NCBI RefSeq assembly: GCF_018390555.1
Contig: NZ_JAHBGB010000019.1
Location: 248,001 to 312,000 of the forward strand
Length of the DNA stretch: 64,000 nucleotides
DNA from: Ancylobacter oerskovii
GTDB lineage: Bacteria; Pseudomonadota; Alphaproteobacteria; Rhizobiales; Xanthobacteraceae
Direction of reading: 5' to 3'
Positions 24,206 through 33,973 of the stretch are shown here, piece after piece. Made by a program: the position numbers and the translations under genes. The notes under the pieces were generated by a model. The model had not been told where the DNA came from. It saw nothing but the letters and a program-made list of their open reading frames with translations, and did not search any database. Within the stretch, counting starts at the first letter, position 1; every line of letters begins with the position of its first letter.

Positions 24206-26218
24206 ATGACAGAATCTCCCATCGTCCAATCGACCTTCCTGCTGGGCCGCTTCAACCTGCAGGCCATCCCCTATCACGAGCCGATCCTGGTCTTCACCTT
24301 CATCGGCGTCGCCATCGGCGGCGCCGCGGTGCTGGGCGCGCTCACCTATTTCCGCCTCTGGGGCTATCTGTGGCGCGAGTGGTTCACCTCGGTGGACCAC
24401 AAGAAGATCGGCATCATGTACATGGTGCTCGGCCTCATCATGTTCATCCGCGGCTTCGCCGACGCCATCATGATGCGCCTGCAGCAGGCCTGGGCCTTCG
24501 GCGGCTCCGAGGGCTACCTGCCCGCCCATCACTATGATCAGGTCTTCTCCGCCCACGGCGTGATCATGATCTTCTTCGCGGCCATGCCGTTCGTGACCGG
24601 GCTGATGAACTATGTCGTGCCGCTGCAGATCGGCGCCCGCGACGTGTCCTTCCCCTTCCTGAACAATTTCTCGTTCTGGATGACGGTGTCGGGCGCGGCG
24701 CTGGTCATGACCTCGCTGTTCGTCGGCGAGTTCGCGCAGACCGGCTGGCTCGCCTATCCGCCGCTGTCGGGCATCGCCTACAGCCCCTATGTCGGCGTCG
24801 ACTATTACATATGGGCATTGCAGATCGCCGGCGTGGGAACCACGCTGTCGGGCATCAACCTCATCTGTACCATCGTGAAGATGCGGGCCCCCGGCATGGA
24901 CATGATGAAGATGCCGGTCTTCACCTGGACCTCGCTCTGCACCAACGTGCTGATCGTCGCCTCCTTCCCGATCCTCACCGCCACGCTGGCGCTGCTGACC
25001 GCCGACCGCTACCTCGGCACCAACTTCTTCACGAACGATCTCGGCGGCAACCCGATGATGTACGTGAACCTGATCTGGATCTGGGGCCACCCGGAGGTCT
25101 ACATCCTCATCCTGCCGGCCTTCGGCATCTTCTCCGAGGTCACCTCGACCTTCTCCGGCAAGAAGCTGTTCGGCTACACCTCGATGGTCTACGCCACGGT
25201 GGTCATCACCATCCTGTCGTATCTCGTCTGGCTGCACCACTTCTTCACCATGGGCTCCGGCGCCAGCGTGAACTCGTTCTTCGGGATCACGACCATGATC
25301 ATCTCGATCCCGACGGGCGCGAAGATGTTCAACTGGCTGTTCACCATGTATCGCGGCCGCATCCGCTTCGAGCTGCCGATGATGTACACGGTGGCGTTCA
25401 TGCTGATCTTCGTGATCGGCGGCATGACCGGCGTCATGCTCGCGGTGCCGCCCGCCGACTTCGTGCTGCACAACTCGCTGTTCCTGATCGCCCACTTCCA
25501 CAACGTGATCATCGGCGGCGTGGTGTTCGGCGTGTTCGCCGGCATCGCCTTCTGGTGGCCCAAGGCGTTCGGCTTTAAGCTGGATCCGTTCTGGGGCAAG
25601 ATGTCGTTCTGGTTCTGGGTGGTCGGCTTCTTCTTCGCCTTCATGCCGCTCTACGTGCTCGGGCTGATGGGCGTCACCCGCCGCCTGCGCGTGTTCGACG
25701 ATCCCTCGCTGCACATCTGGTTCATCATCGCGGCCTTCGGCGCGGCGCTCATCGCCTGCGGCATCGCCTCCTTCATGATCCAGATCGGCGTGAGCATCCT
25801 GAAGCGCGACAAGCTGCGCGACACCACCGGCGATCCGTGGAACGCCCGCACGCTGGAATGGGCGACCTCCTCGCCGCCGCCGGACTACAACTTCGCCTTC
25901 ACCCCCGTCGTGCACGACTCCGATGCCTGGTGGGACATGAAGCAGCGCGGCTATGTCCGTCCGCTGTCGGGCTTCAAGCCGATCCACATGCCCAGGAACT
26001 CCGGTACCGGCCCGGTTCTCGCGGGGATCAGCTTCGTGCTCGGTTTCGCGCTGATCTGGTACATCTGGTGGCTGGCGGCGGTGAGCTTCGTGGCGCTGCT
26101 GGCGGTCGCGATCCACCACACCTTCAACTACGACCGCGACTTCGACATTCCCGCCGAGGACGTCGTCCGTACCGAGGAGGAGCGCACCCGCCTCCTCGCC
26201 GCGCAGGTGAACGCATGA
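24206..26218 (+). CDS. cyoB: Cytochrome bo3-type ubiquinol oxidase subunit I
   Basis: A 670-residue haem-copper oxidase catalytic subunit with about 15 membrane segments. Visible ligands are the low-spin haem His in [16 protein letters not shown], the CuB/crosslink His and Tyr in [15 protein letters not shown], the HH pair in WLHHFFTMG, and the high-spin and low-spin haem His pair in [11 protein letters not shown]. It pumps protons while reducing O2 with quinol electrons. It overlaps cyoC by 4 bases (ATGA). Length and extra terminal helices match CyoB rather than cytochrome aa3 CoxA. Confidence 0.95.
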   Translation: MTESPIVQSTFLLGRFNLQAIPYHEPILVFTFIGVAIGGAAVLGALTYFRLWGYLWREWFTSVDHKKIGIMYMVLGLIMFIRGFADAIMMRLQQAWAFGGSEGYLPAHHYDQVFSAHGVIMIFFAAMPFVTGLMNYVVPLQIGARDVSFPFLNNFSFWMTVSGAALVMTSLFVGEFAQTGWLAYPPLSGIAYSPYVGVDYYIWALQIAGVGTTLSGINLICTIVKMRAPGMDMMKMPVFTWTSLCTNVLIVASFPILTATLALLTADRYLGTNFFTNDLGGNPMMYVNLIWIWGHPEVYILILPAFGIFSEVTSTFSGKKLFGYTSMVYATVVITILSYLVWLHHFFTMGSGASVNSFFGITTMIISIPTGAKMFNWLFTMYRGRIRFELPMMYTVAFMLIFVIGGMTGVMLAVPPADFVLHNSLFLIAHFHNVIIGGVVFGVFAGIAFWWPKAFGFKLDPFWGKMSFWFWVVGFFFAFMPLYVLGLMGVTRRLRVFDDPSLHIWFIIAAFGAALIACGIASFMIQIGVSILKRDKLRDTTGDPWNARTLEWATSSPPPDYNFAFTPVVHDSDAWWDMKQRGYVRPLSGFKPIHMPRNSGTGPVLAGISFVLGFALIWYIWWLAAVSFVALLAVAIHHTFNYDRDFDIPAEDVVRTEEERTRLLAAQVNA

Positions 26219-26841
26219 GCACGACCGTGACCGCCACGAGCGAGGCGCCCGTCTTCTACGAGGTCGACGAGCACCCGCATCCCGAAGGCCACAGCACCGC
26301 GCTGGGCTTCTGGATCTACCTGATGAGCGACTGCCTCATCTTCGCGATCCTGTTCGCCACCTTCGGCGTGCTCGGCGGCAACTACGCCGCCGGGCCGGGG
26401 CCGCGCGACCTGTTCGACCTGAATCTGGTGGCGCTCAACACCACCATGCTGCTCCTGTCCTCCATCACCTATGGCTTCGCCATGCTGGCGATGGACAAGG
26501 AGCGGGTGAAGGCGACGCAGGTCTGGCTGGTGATCACCGGCCTGTTCGGCCTCGCCTTCCTGTCGATCGAGCTCTACGAGTTCCACCACATGATCGCCGA
26601 GGGGGCGGGGCCGCAGCGCAGCGCTTTCCTCTCCGCCTTCTTCACGCTCGTGGGCACCCACGGCCTGCACGTCACCTTCGGCATCATCTGGCTGGTGACG
26701 CTGTTGGTGCAGGTGCAGAAGCGCGGCCTGATCCTCGCCAACAAGCGTCGGCTGATGTGCCTCTCCATGTTCTGGCACTTCCTCGACGTGGTGTGGATCG
26801 GCGTGTTCACCTTCGTCTATCTTCTGGGGATGCTGCGATGA
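26215..26841 (+). CDS. cyoC: Cytochrome bo3-type ubiquinol oxidase subunit III
   Basis: A 208-residue COX3-family subunit with five membrane helices, the bo3-type arrangement. Family features are [21 protein letters not shown] near the N-terminus, the conserved Glu in [13 protein letters not shown] and the final [20 protein letters not shown]. It overlaps both cyoB and cyoD by 4 bases, so translation is coupled along the operon. Confidence 0.95.
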   Translation: MSTTVTATSEAPVFYEVDEHPHPEGHSTALGFWIYLMSDCLIFAILFATFGVLGGNYAAGPGPRDLFDLNLVALNTTMLLLSSITYGFAMLAMDKERVKATQVWLVITGLFGLAFLSIELYEFHHMIAEGAGPQRSAFLSAFFTLVGTHGLHVTFGIIWLVTLLVQVQKRGLILANKRRLMCLSMFWHFLDVVWIGVFTFVYLLGMLR

Positions 26842-27224
26842 GCGCGAACGCCCACAACGACGCCCACGGGCACGACGTCCATCACGAGCTCGGCGTCGCC
26901 CACGGCTCCATGCGCAGCTACATGACCGGCTTCATCCTGTCGGTCATCCTCACCGCCGTGCCGTTCTGGCTGGTGATGAGCGGCAAGATCGGCAACCCGA
27001 CCTGGACCGCCGCCATCGTCATGGCCTTCGCGGTGGTGCAGATCGTGGTGCACATGATCTACTTCCTGCACATGAACTTTAAGTCGGAAGGCGGCTGGAA
27101 CATGCTGGCGCTGGTGTTCACCCTCATCGTGGTGGGCATCGCCATGGCCGGCTCGCTCTGGGTCATGTACCACCTCAACACCAACATGATGCCCGGCGCC
27201 CACGACATGAGGCAGATGCTATGA
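26838..27224 (+). CDS. cyoD: Cytochrome bo3-type ubiquinol oxidase subunit IV
   Basis: A 128-residue subunit with three membrane helices and the CyoD motif VQIVVHMIYFLHMNFKSEGGWN. The N-terminus is His-rich (HNDAHGHDVHHELG), which is common in alphaproteobacterial CyoD. It overlaps the SURF1 gene by 4 bases. No cyoE (haem O synthase) is in the window, so the haem modification must come from elsewhere in the genome. Confidence 0.93.
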   Translation: MSANAHNDAHGHDVHHELGVAHGSMRSYMTGFILSVILTAVPFWLVMSGKIGNPTWTAAIVMAFAVVQIVVHMIYFLHMNFKSEGGWNMLALVFTLIVVGIAMAGSLWVMYHLNTNMMPGAHDMRQML

Positions 27225-27973
27225 GCCTTCCGCCCCTGCGGGCGGACGAGCATGCGAGGCCGCAGGCGGGAAAGAGGGTCGCCCTCCTTCTCGCCTGCTG
27301 CGTTATGGCCACCCTGTTCGCCGGCCTCGGCGCCTGGCAGGTGCAGCGCCTCTTCTGGAAGCTCGACCTCATCGAGCGGGTGGAGGCGCGCATCCACGCC
27401 GATCCGGCGGAGGCGCCGGCCACCGCTTCCGCCGCCGACGAATACCGGCGGGTGCGGCTCGCCGGGCATTTCCTCAACGACCGCGAGACGCTGGTGCAGG
27501 CCGTCACCGAGCTCGGCGGCGGCTTCTGGGTGCTCACGCCGCTGGTGAGGGATGACGGCACCACCGTGCTGGTCAATCGCGGCTTCGTACCGCCGGACCG
27601 GCGCGATCCGGCGAGCCGCGCCGCCGGCCAGGTCGAGGCGCCGGTGGCGGTGGTCGGCCTGCTCCGCCTCACCGAGCCGGGCGGCGGCTTCCTGCGCCAC
27701 AACGATCCGGCCGGGGAGCGCTGGTATTCCCGCGATGTCGCGGCCATCGCCGCCGCCCGCGGGCTCGCCGGGCCGGTGGCGCCCTATTTCGTCGATGCCG
27801 ACGCGACCCCGGTGCCCGGCGGGATGCCGGTCGGCGGGCTCACCGTGGTGCGGTTCGCCAACAACCACTTCGTCTATGCGCTCACCTGGTTCGCGCTCGC
27901 CGGCATGTGCGTGGCGGCGGCGGTGTTCCTCCGGCGTCGCCCGGCCGGGGCGGGCGGGGTGCCGGCACCGTGA
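27221..27973 (+). CDS. SURF1-family oxidase assembly factor
   Basis: A 250-residue SURF1 protein with two membrane helices, near residues 20-42 and 210-235. Family motifs seen are FAGLGAWQVQRLFWKLDLIERVE near the N-terminus, VLVNRGFVPPDRRD in the centre and NNHFVYALTWFALA before the last helix. SURF1 proteins help insert haem into haem-copper oxidases. Its overlap with cyoD and with regB (GTGA) makes it part of the same unit, as expected for an assembly factor of this Cyo enzyme. Confidence 0.92.
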   Translation: MSLPPLRADEHARPQAGKRVALLLACCVMATLFAGLGAWQVQRLFWKLDLIERVEARIHADPAEAPATASAADEYRRVRLAGHFLNDRETLVQAVTELGGGFWVLTPLVRDDGTTVLVNRGFVPPDRRDPASRAAGQVEAPVAVVGLLRLTEPGGGFLRHNDPAGERWYSRDVAAIAAARGLAGPVAPYFVDADATPVPGGMPVGGLTVVRFANNHFVYALTWFALAGMCVAAAVFLRRRPAGAGGVPAP

Positions 27974-29241
27974 GCACGCCCGAGCGCGACACCGCCAACC
28001 GCGAGAACCTGTTCCTGCTGACGCAGCTGCGCTGGCTGGCGGTGGCGGGGCAGGTCGTCACCATCCTCATCGTCGACTTCGTCCTCGGCATCGACCTGCC
28101 GCTGCAGGAAATGGGGATGGTGCTGGCCTGCCTGGTGGCGCTCAATCTGGCGACGCTGGTCTATCACGAGCGGCGGATGGCGATCTCCGACACCGAGCTG
28201 CTGCTGGAGCTGCTGCTGGACGCGGCGGCGCTCACCATCCAGCTCTATCTCAGCGGCGGTGCCTCCAACCCCTTCGTCTCGCTCTATCTGCTGCAGGTGG
28301 CGCTCGGCGCCGTGCTGCTGCCGAGCTGGTCGGCCTGGGTGCTGGCGGGGGTGGTGTCCAGCGGCTTCGTCCTGCTGATGCGGACGTTCCGGCCGCTGCC
28401 GCTGTCGGAGGAGCTGCATGGCGACCTGTTCACCCTGCATATCGGCGGCACCTTCATCTGCTTCGTGCTGGCGGCGCTGCTGCTGGTGGCGTTCATCACC
28501 CGCATCGGCCGCAACCTGCGCGAGAGCGACGCCCGCCTCGCCAGCCTGCACCGCCAGCAGGCGGAGGAGGACCACATCGTGCGGATGGGCCTGCTGGCCT
28601 CCGGCGCGGCGCACGAGTTGGGCACGCCGCTCGCCACCGTCTCGGTGATCCTCAGCGACTGGCGGCGCATGCAGCTGCTGCGCGACCGGCCGGACCTCGC
28701 CGAGGACATCGCGGAGATGCAGCGCCAGCTCGACCGCTGCAAGGCGATCGTCTCCGGCATCCTGATGTCGTCGGGCGCGGCGCGCGGCGAGGGCACGCTG
28801 CGCACCACTGCGGCGGCCTATTTCGACGGCATGATGAGCGAGTGGCGGGCGCGGCGCTCGCCGTCCGCCTTCGACTACCGGCGCGAGCTCGCCGACGAGG
28901 AGGAGATCATCTCCGACGTCGCGCTCGAGCAGATCGTCTTCAACCTGCTCGACAATGCGGTGGAGGCGTCGCCGGAATGGGTCGGCGTGTCGGTGCGGCG
29001 ACACGCCGATGTGATCGTGCTGGAGGTGCGGGACCGCGGTCCGGGCTTTACCAAGGACATGCTGGCCGCCTTCGGAACGCCCTACAATTCCACCAAGGGG
29101 AGGCCGGGCGGCGGCCTCGGCCTGTTCCTGGTGGTGAATGTCGTGCGCAAGCTGGGTGGACATGTGGAGGCGGTGAACGAGGCGGACGGCGCCCGCGTCA
29201 CGCTGACCCTGCCGCTCGAAGCCCTCTCGGCGGAGGCCTGA
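27970..29241 (+). CDS. regB: RegB/PrrB/ActS-type redox sensor histidine kinase
   Basis: A 423-residue membrane kinase. GTG at 27970 overlaps the SURF1 stop. Six membrane segments occupy about residues 20-180 and include the RegB quinone-binding motif GGASNPF at 96-102. The H-box is ASGAAHELGTPLATV, where the EL GTPL form is specific to RegB. The Cys in QLDRCKAIV just after the H-box is a good candidate for the redox-switch cysteine. The ATPase domain has NLLDNAVEAS (N-box) and GGGLGLFLVVNV (G2). It senses the quinone pool and phosphorylates RegA, encoded 3 bases downstream. Confidence 0.93.
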   Translation: MSTPERDTANRENLFLLTQLRWLAVAGQVVTILIVDFVLGIDLPLQEMGMVLACLVALNLATLVYHERRMAISDTELLLELLLDAAALTIQLYLSGGASNPFVSLYLLQVALGAVLLPSWSAWVLAGVVSSGFVLLMRTFRPLPLSEELHGDLFTLHIGGTFICFVLAALLLVAFITRIGRNLRESDARLASLHRQQAEEDHIVRMGLLASGAAHELGTPLATVSVILSDWRRMQLLRDRPDLAEDIAEMQRQLDRCKAIVSGILMSSGAARGEGTLRTTAAAYFDGMMSEWRARRSPSAFDYRRELADEEEIISDVALEQIVFNLLDNAVEASPEWVGVSVRRHADVIVLEVRDRGPGFTKDMLAAFGTPYNSTKGRPGGGLGLFLVVNVVRKLGGHVEAVNEADGARVTLTLPLEALSAEA

Positions 29242-29244
29242 CAG

Positions 29245-29823
29245 ATGACCGACCTTTCCCCGCAGCCGGACATGCCGGATACCGATGCGCCCCATCCCGA
29301 CAAGCGCCTGCTGATCGTCGAGGACGACGCCTCCTTCGCCCGCGCGCTCACCCGCTCCTTCGAGCGGCGGGGCTACGAGGTGCGCGTCAGCCACAGCCTC
29401 GACGGCGTGGAGGCGGCGCTCGACGGCGCGTCCCCCGGCTATGCCGTGGTGGACCTGAAGCTCGCCGGCGGCTCCGGCCTCGAATGCGTGAAGATGCTGC
29501 ATGCCCGCGATCCGGCGATGAAGATCGTGGTGCTCACCGGCTTCGCCAGCATCGCCACCGCGGTGGAGGCGATCAAGCTCGGCGCCTGCCACTATCTCGC
29601 CAAGCCGGCCAATACCGATGATATCGAGGGGGCCTTCGCGCGCGCCGACGGCGACACGTCCATCGCGGTGGCGGCGCGGCCCACCTCGCTGAAGACGCTG
29701 GAATGGGAAACCATCCACGAGACGCTGGTCGATACCGACTTCAACATCTCCGAGACGGCGCGGCGGCTCGGCCTGCACCGGCGCACGCTGGCCCGCAAGC
29801 TGGAAAAGAAGCAGCTGCCGTGA
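29245..29823 (+). CDS. regA: RegA/PrrA/ActR-type response regulator
   Basis: A 192-residue two-domain regulator. The receiver has the acidic pair in LLIVEDDASF and the phospho-acceptor Asp in AVVDLKLAGGSG. The C-terminal Fis-type HTH reads NISETARRLGLHRRTLARKLEK, almost invariant in RegA proteins, and the linker carries PTSLKTLEWE. In photosynthetic and non-photosynthetic alphaproteobacteria it controls respiration, CO2 and N2 fixation genes according to redox state. Placement directly behind cyoABCD-SURF1-regB suggests that the oxidase and its redox sensor are produced together. Confidence 0.95.
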   Translation: MTDLSPQPDMPDTDAPHPDKRLLIVEDDASFARALTRSFERRGYEVRVSHSLDGVEAALDGASPGYAVVDLKLAGGSGLECVKMLHARDPAMKIVVLTGFASIATAVEAIKLGACHYLAKPANTDDIEGAFARADGDTSIAVAARPTSLKTLEWETIHETLVDTDFNISETARRLGLHRRTLARKLEKKQLP

Positions 29824-29942
29824 CCTTGCGTCGCGAGGGAGCGGGCGACGGTTTCAACCCCGTGGAAACAAATCGTCGCTAGGATACCCCGATGCCCGGC
29901 CGCCGCGATGCGCGAGGCCGCCGGGACAGGGGGAACCGGACG

Positions 29943-31556
29943 ATGAAGAACCTGACCATCCGCCAACGGGTTCTCGCGAGCTTTCTCGCCATTCTCGTGG
30001 TGCTTTCCGCCGTGGCCGGAGCATCCTTCTACTGGTTCACCCTGGCCGAGCGCGAGGCGGTGAAGGTGGAAACCAGCACCGTGCCCGCGCTGTCCTCCAG
30101 CCTCCGGCTGATGACCGCCTGGACGCGGGCGCAGAGCCTGCTGCGCGCGCTGGCGCTGGAAGACACCCCGGCCGGCCGCACCCAGGTGCTGGAGCGCATC
30201 AAGACCAATCGCGATACCGCGAACAAGCTGATGTCGGACTACGAGCAGACGCTCGACACCGAGCAGGACCGCCGCAATTTCGCGGCGTTCCGCGAGGCGA
30301 TCGCCCGCTATGACCGGCTGCAGGAAGCGGCGCTCGGCCAGTCCGAGAGCGAGCTGCGCGCCACCATCGTCCACGACCTCGCGCCGGCGCTCTCCCAGGT
30401 CCAGCAGGCGCTCGAGGAGACGGTGGCGTTCAACCAGCAGGAAGCCAACGATTCCACCGCCACCATCGTCAGTGTCGTGCGTCGCGCCGAGCTCGGGCTG
30501 GCCATCGGCTTCGTGGTCGCGCTGGGCCTGTCGGTGCTGTGCGGCTACCTGCTCTATCGCGCCGTGGTCGGGCCGCTCGGCCGGCTGCTGGCGATGGTCG
30601 GGCTGATGCGCACCGGCGACTTCTCCGAGCGGCTCCAGCTCGAGAACCGCGACGAATTTGCCACCCTGTCCGACGGCTTCAACGCCATGGCCGACGAACT
30701 CACGACGCTGATCGGGCAGGTGCAGCGCTCGGGCATCCAGGTCAACACCTCGATCACCGAGATCGCCGCCACCTCGCGGGAGCAGCAGGCGACGGCCGGC
30801 GAGATCGCCGCCACCACCACCGAGATCGGCGCCACCGCCAAGGAAATCTCCGCCACCTCGCGCGAGCTCGTCCACACCATGGGCGAGGTGTCCGGCGTCG
30901 CCGAGCAGACCGCGACGCTGGCGGGCGGCGGCCAAGCCGGCCTCGCCCGCATGGAGGCGACCATGCGCCACGTCATGGAGGCGGCCGGCGCCATCAACGC
31001 CAAGCTGGCGGTGCTGTCCGAGAAGGCCGGCAACATCAACCAGATGGTCACCACCATCACCAAGGTGGCGGATCAGACCAACCTCCTGTCGCTGAACGCC
31101 GCCATCGAGGCGGAGAAGGCCGGCCAGTACGGGCGCGGCTTCGCGGTGGTCGCCACCGAGATCCGCCGCCTCGCCGACCAGACCGCCACCTCCACCTACG
31201 ACATCGAGCAGATGGTCAAGGACATCCAGTCGGCGGTCGCCGCCGGCGTGATGGGCATGGACAAGTTTTCCGAGGAGGTCCGCCGCGGCATGACCGAGGT
31301 GCAGGAGGTCGGCGGCCAGCTGTCGCAGATCATCGCCCAGGTGCAGGGGCTGGTGCCGCGCTTCGAGGACGTCAACGAGGGCATGCAGGCGCAGGCCACC
31401 GGCGCCGAGCAGATCAGCGAGGCGCTGGCCCAGCTCAGCGAGGCGGCGCAGCAGACGGTGGAATCGCTGCAGCAGTCGACGCTGGCGATCGACGAGCTCA
31501 ACCAGGTTTCCTCGGGATTGCGCAACTCGATCTCGCGGTTCAAGCTCCGGGCATGA
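29943..31556 (+). CDS. wspA: Methyl-accepting chemotaxis protein, WspA-type surface sensor
   Basis: A 537-residue receptor. Membrane helices lie near 10-32 and 180-203, flanking a helical periplasmic domain of about 145 residues. A HAMP domain follows (GPLGRLLAMVGLMRTGDFSER). The signalling tip reads VADQTNLLSLNAAIEAEKAG then YGRGFAVVATEIRRLADQT; the EAEKAGxYGRGF form is typical of WspA. Met at 29943 is chosen because it begins the signal anchor. It is first of seven same-strand genes in wspABCDEFR order, with a 119-base leader after regA. Confidence 0.9.
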   Translation: MKNLTIRQRVLASFLAILVVLSAVAGASFYWFTLAEREAVKVETSTVPALSSSLRLMTAWTRAQSLLRALALEDTPAGRTQVLERIKTNRDTANKLMSDYEQTLDTEQDRRNFAAFREAIARYDRLQEAALGQSESELRATIVHDLAPALSQVQQALEETVAFNQQEANDSTATIVSVVRRAELGLAIGFVVALGLSVLCGYLLYRAVVGPLGRLLAMVGLMRTGDFSERLQLENRDEFATLSDGFNAMADELTTLIGQVQRSGIQVNTSITEIAATSREQQATAGEIAATTTEIGATAKEISATSRELVHTMGEVSGVAEQTATLAGGGQAGLARMEATMRHVMEAAGAINAKLAVLSEKAGNINQMVTTITKVADQTNLLSLNAAIEAEKAGQYGRGFAVVATEIRRLADQTATSTYDIEQMVKDIQSAVAAGVMGMDKFSEEVRRGMTEVQEVGGQLSQIIAQVQGLVPRFEDVNEGMQAQATGAEQISEALAQLSEAAQQTVESLQQSTLAIDELNQVSSGLRNSISRFKLRA

Positions 31557-31572
31557 CGGCGAGGAAGGCTCG

Positions 31573-32037
31573 ATGCTGTTCCTGATGTTCCGCATCGGCA
31601 GGGATCGCTACGTCCTCGACGTCGAGCAGGTCGAGCAGGTGCTGCCGCTCATGGCGGCCAAGTCGCTGCCCGGCGCGCCGCCCGGCATGGCCGGGCTGAT
31701 CAATTATCGCGGCGAGCCCGTGCCGCTGATCGACCTCAGCCAGCTCGCGACCGGCCGCCCCGCCGCGCCGGTGATGAGCACGCGCATCATTCTGGTGCGC
31801 TATCCCGCGCCCGGGGAGGGCGCCCATCGCCTCGCGCTCTGCGCCGAGCAGGTGATCGACACCGTCCAGCGCGATCCCGACGCCTTCGTTGCCACCGGCG
31901 TCGAGGCCGGCATGCCGGACTGGCTCGGCCCCGTCGCCGCCGATGCCGGCGGCTTCGTCCAGTGGGTGCGGGCGCCGGCGCTGCTGACCGACGAGATCCG
32001 CGCCATCCTGTTCCACCCGGCGGGGGTGGAGGCATGA
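31573..32037 (+). CDS. wspB: CheW-like scaffold protein WspB
   Basis: A 154-residue single CheW domain (FRIGRDRYVLDVEQVEQVLPL, then PGMAGLINYRGEPVPLIDLSQL). CheW proteins tie receptor signalling tips to the CheA kinase. Position two of the operon and the presence of a second CheW at 33329-33973 match WspB of the Pseudomonas Wsp system. Its stop overlaps the cheR start by 4 bases. Confidence 0.88.
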   Translation: MLFLMFRIGRDRYVLDVEQVEQVLPLMAAKSLPGAPPGMAGLINYRGEPVPLIDLSQLATGRPAAPVMSTRIILVRYPAPGEGAHRLALCAEQVIDTVQRDPDAFVATGVEAGMPDWLGPVAADAGGFVQWVRAPALLTDEIRAILFHPAGVEA

Positions 32038-33332
32038 TCCTCGACGATGTCGAGCAATTGCTGCACGAGCGCATCGGCCTCGATGCCGGCACCGTCGGCG
32101 CCTCGGGGCTCAACTATGCGCTGAAGCAGCGCATGGCGGCCTGCGGCGTCGCCGATCCGTCGGCCTATTGGCAGCGGCTCCTCGCGGCGCCGCCGGAGCT
32201 GCAGGAGCTCATCAACGCCGTCATCGTCCCGGAAACCTGGTTCTTCCGCGATCCCGGCGCCTTCGCGGCGATGACGCGGCAGGCGCTGGCGATGCGCGGT
32301 CCGGCCGGCGCGGCGCGGGGGCGCCCGCTGCGCCTCGTCAGCCTGCCCTGCTCGACCGGCGAAGAGCCCTATTCCATCGCCATGGCGCTGTTCGATGCCG
32401 GCCTCGCCGCGCCGGACTTCGTCATCGATGCCGTCGACGTCTCCACCCGCAACCTCGCCGCCGCCGCGCACGCCGTCTATGGCCGCAATTCGTTCCGCGG
32501 CCGCGATCTCGATTTTCGCGACCGGCATTTCAAGCCGGTCGAGGGCGGCTACCGCCCGCAGGCGGAAATCCGCCGCCAGGTGCGGTTCCGTTACGGCAAT
32601 CTGCTGGATCCGGTGCCGGCCGACGCCGAGCCCTATGACGTGGTGTTCTGCCGCAACCTGTTGATCTATTTCGACCGCGAGACCCAGCAGCGCGCGCTCG
32701 CCACGCTGCACCGGATGCTGGCGCCGCACGGCGTGCTGCTGGTGGGGGCCGGCGAGGCGGGGTTGCCGCTGGCGCGGGGCTTCGCCTCGCTGCGGCTGCC
32801 GATGGCCTTCGCCTTCGTGAAGCAGGCCGCCGGCGAGCGCCACAACGAGCCGGCCCGGCTTCCTGCCGGCGTGCCGGCCCTGCACCTGCCGCCGTCCCGT
32901 CCCGCGCCCGCCCCGCCGCTGCGCACGCGCATGCCGGCCCGCCCGGCACCCGCACGCCCGACAGTGACCTCCCCGGCGGCGGCACCGCTACGCGCGGTCC
33001 CGCCGCGCGAGGCGGCGGGCGACAGTCTCGGCGCCATCGAGCGGGCGGCGAATGAAGGGCGCCTCGGGGAAGCGCGGCAGGCGGTGCGCCGGCATCTCGA
33101 TGCCTTCGGCCCCTCGGCGGCGGCGTTCTATCTGCTCGGCCTCGCCTGCGATGCCGAAGGCGCGGGCGAGGAGGCCGTCGAGGCCTATCGCAAGGCGCTC
33201 TATCTGGCGCCGGACCACCGCGAGGCGATGGCGCATCTGGCGCTGCTGCTGCGCCAGCGCGGCGACGCCGCCGGGGCGAAGGCGCTCGGCGAGCGGCTGC
33301 GGCGGCTCGAAAAGAGGAGTGAGCACCGATGA
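32034..33332 (+). CDS. wspC: CheR-type methyltransferase with C-terminal TPR, WspC
   Basis: A 432-residue protein. The CheR domain (about 1-270) includes ETWFFRDPGAF, the SAM-binding LPCSTGEEPYSIAMAL and VVFCRNLLIYFD. A Pro/Ala-rich linker follows (about 280-345), and then two or three tetratricopeptide-like helical repeats (about 350-430: AFYLLGLACDAEGAGEEAVEAY and following). CheR fused to TPR is the WspC architecture. It methylates receptor glutamates of WspA and opposes the methylesterase WspF encoded downstream. It overlaps both neighbours by 4 bases. Confidence 0.9.
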   Translation: MILDDVEQLLHERIGLDAGTVGASGLNYALKQRMAACGVADPSAYWQRLLAAPPELQELINAVIVPETWFFRDPGAFAAMTRQALAMRGPAGAARGRPLRLVSLPCSTGEEPYSIAMALFDAGLAAPDFVIDAVDVSTRNLAAAAHAVYGRNSFRGRDLDFRDRHFKPVEGGYRPQAEIRRQVRFRYGNLLDPVPADAEPYDVVFCRNLLIYFDRETQQRALATLHRMLAPHGVLLVGAGEAGLPLARGFASLRLPMAFAFVKQAAGERHNEPARLPAGVPALHLPPSRPAPAPPLRTRMPARPAPARPTVTSPAAAPLRAVPPREAAGDSLGAIERAANEGRLGEARQAVRRHLDAFGPSAAAFYLLGLACDAEGAGEEAVEAYRKALYLAPDHREAMAHLALLLRQRGDAAGAKALGERLRRLEKRSEHR

Positions 33333-33973
33333 GCGCCGGAGCCGGAGACGGATCGTCCGATCGTCCGGGACCTGCCGCGGCGCCGCGGCAGGAGGCGGTC
33401 GGCCGCCTGCTCGACCGTGCCTTGCCGCCGGGCTACCGGGAGGAGTGGGCCCGCTATTTCGCGCAGGCCGCCGATGCGTTGGGCGGGGAAGCCGCCGCCC
33501 GCGAAGGGAGCGGGGAGCGCCGGCTTCTCGTCTTCCGCCTCGCCGACGAGTGGCTGGCGCTTCCCGCCACCCTGGTGCAGGAGATCACCGAGCCGCGTCC
33601 CCGCCGCAGCCTGCCGCACCGGCGCGGCGAACTGGTGCTGGGGATCGTCAACATCCGCGGGGAATTGCTGGTCGAGGTCTCGCTCGCCGCGCTCATCGGC
33701 GTCGGCGAGCCGGCGGGCGCCGCGACGCAGGCCCGCCTCGCCGCCTTCGCGCGGCTGGTGGTGATCGGCCGCGACGGCCGCCGGGTGGCCTTCCGCGTCG
33801 ACGAGGTGCATGGCCTCCACCAGCACGCGGCGCGCGATCTGGTCGAGCTGCCGGCGACGATCGGCAAGTCGGCGTCGAGCTTCGCGACCTCGATGGTCGC
33901 CTGGCAGGGCCGCATGCTCGGACGCCTCGACGGCGGGCTCCTTCTCGACGCCATCGACCGGGGCATCGCATGA
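33329..33973 (+). CDS. wspD: CheW-like scaffold protein WspD
   Basis: A 214-residue protein with a CheW domain at about 65-210 (LLVFRLADEWLALPATLVQEI, GIVNIRGELLVEVSLAALIG) preceded by an N-terminal extension of about 60 residues. The longer second CheW placed between CheR and CheA is WspD in the canonical operon. It overlaps wspC and wspE by 4 bases each. Confidence 0.88.
   Translation: MSAGAGDGSSDRPGPAAAPRQEAVGRLLDRALPPGYREEWARYFAQAADALGGEAAAREGSGERRLLVFRLADEWLALPATLVQEITEPRPRRSLPHRRGELVLGIVNIRGELLVEVSLAALIGVGEPAGAATQARLAAFARLVVIGRDGRRVAFRVDEVHGLHQHAARDLVELPATIGKSASSFATSMVAWQGRMLGRLDGGLLLDAIDRGIA

Noticed and set aside
22859-26119. Minus-strand open frame of over 1,000 codons opposite cyoA and cyoB
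   Set aside because: Its product is His/Asp/Arg-rich with no recognisable motif, while the opposite strand encodes two conserved oxidase subunits.
33052-33970. Upstream extension of the CheA frame
   Set aside because: Residues before Met 33970 are low-complexity Arg/Ala-rich and overlap wspC and wspD, which are certain. The HPt domain starts right after 33970.
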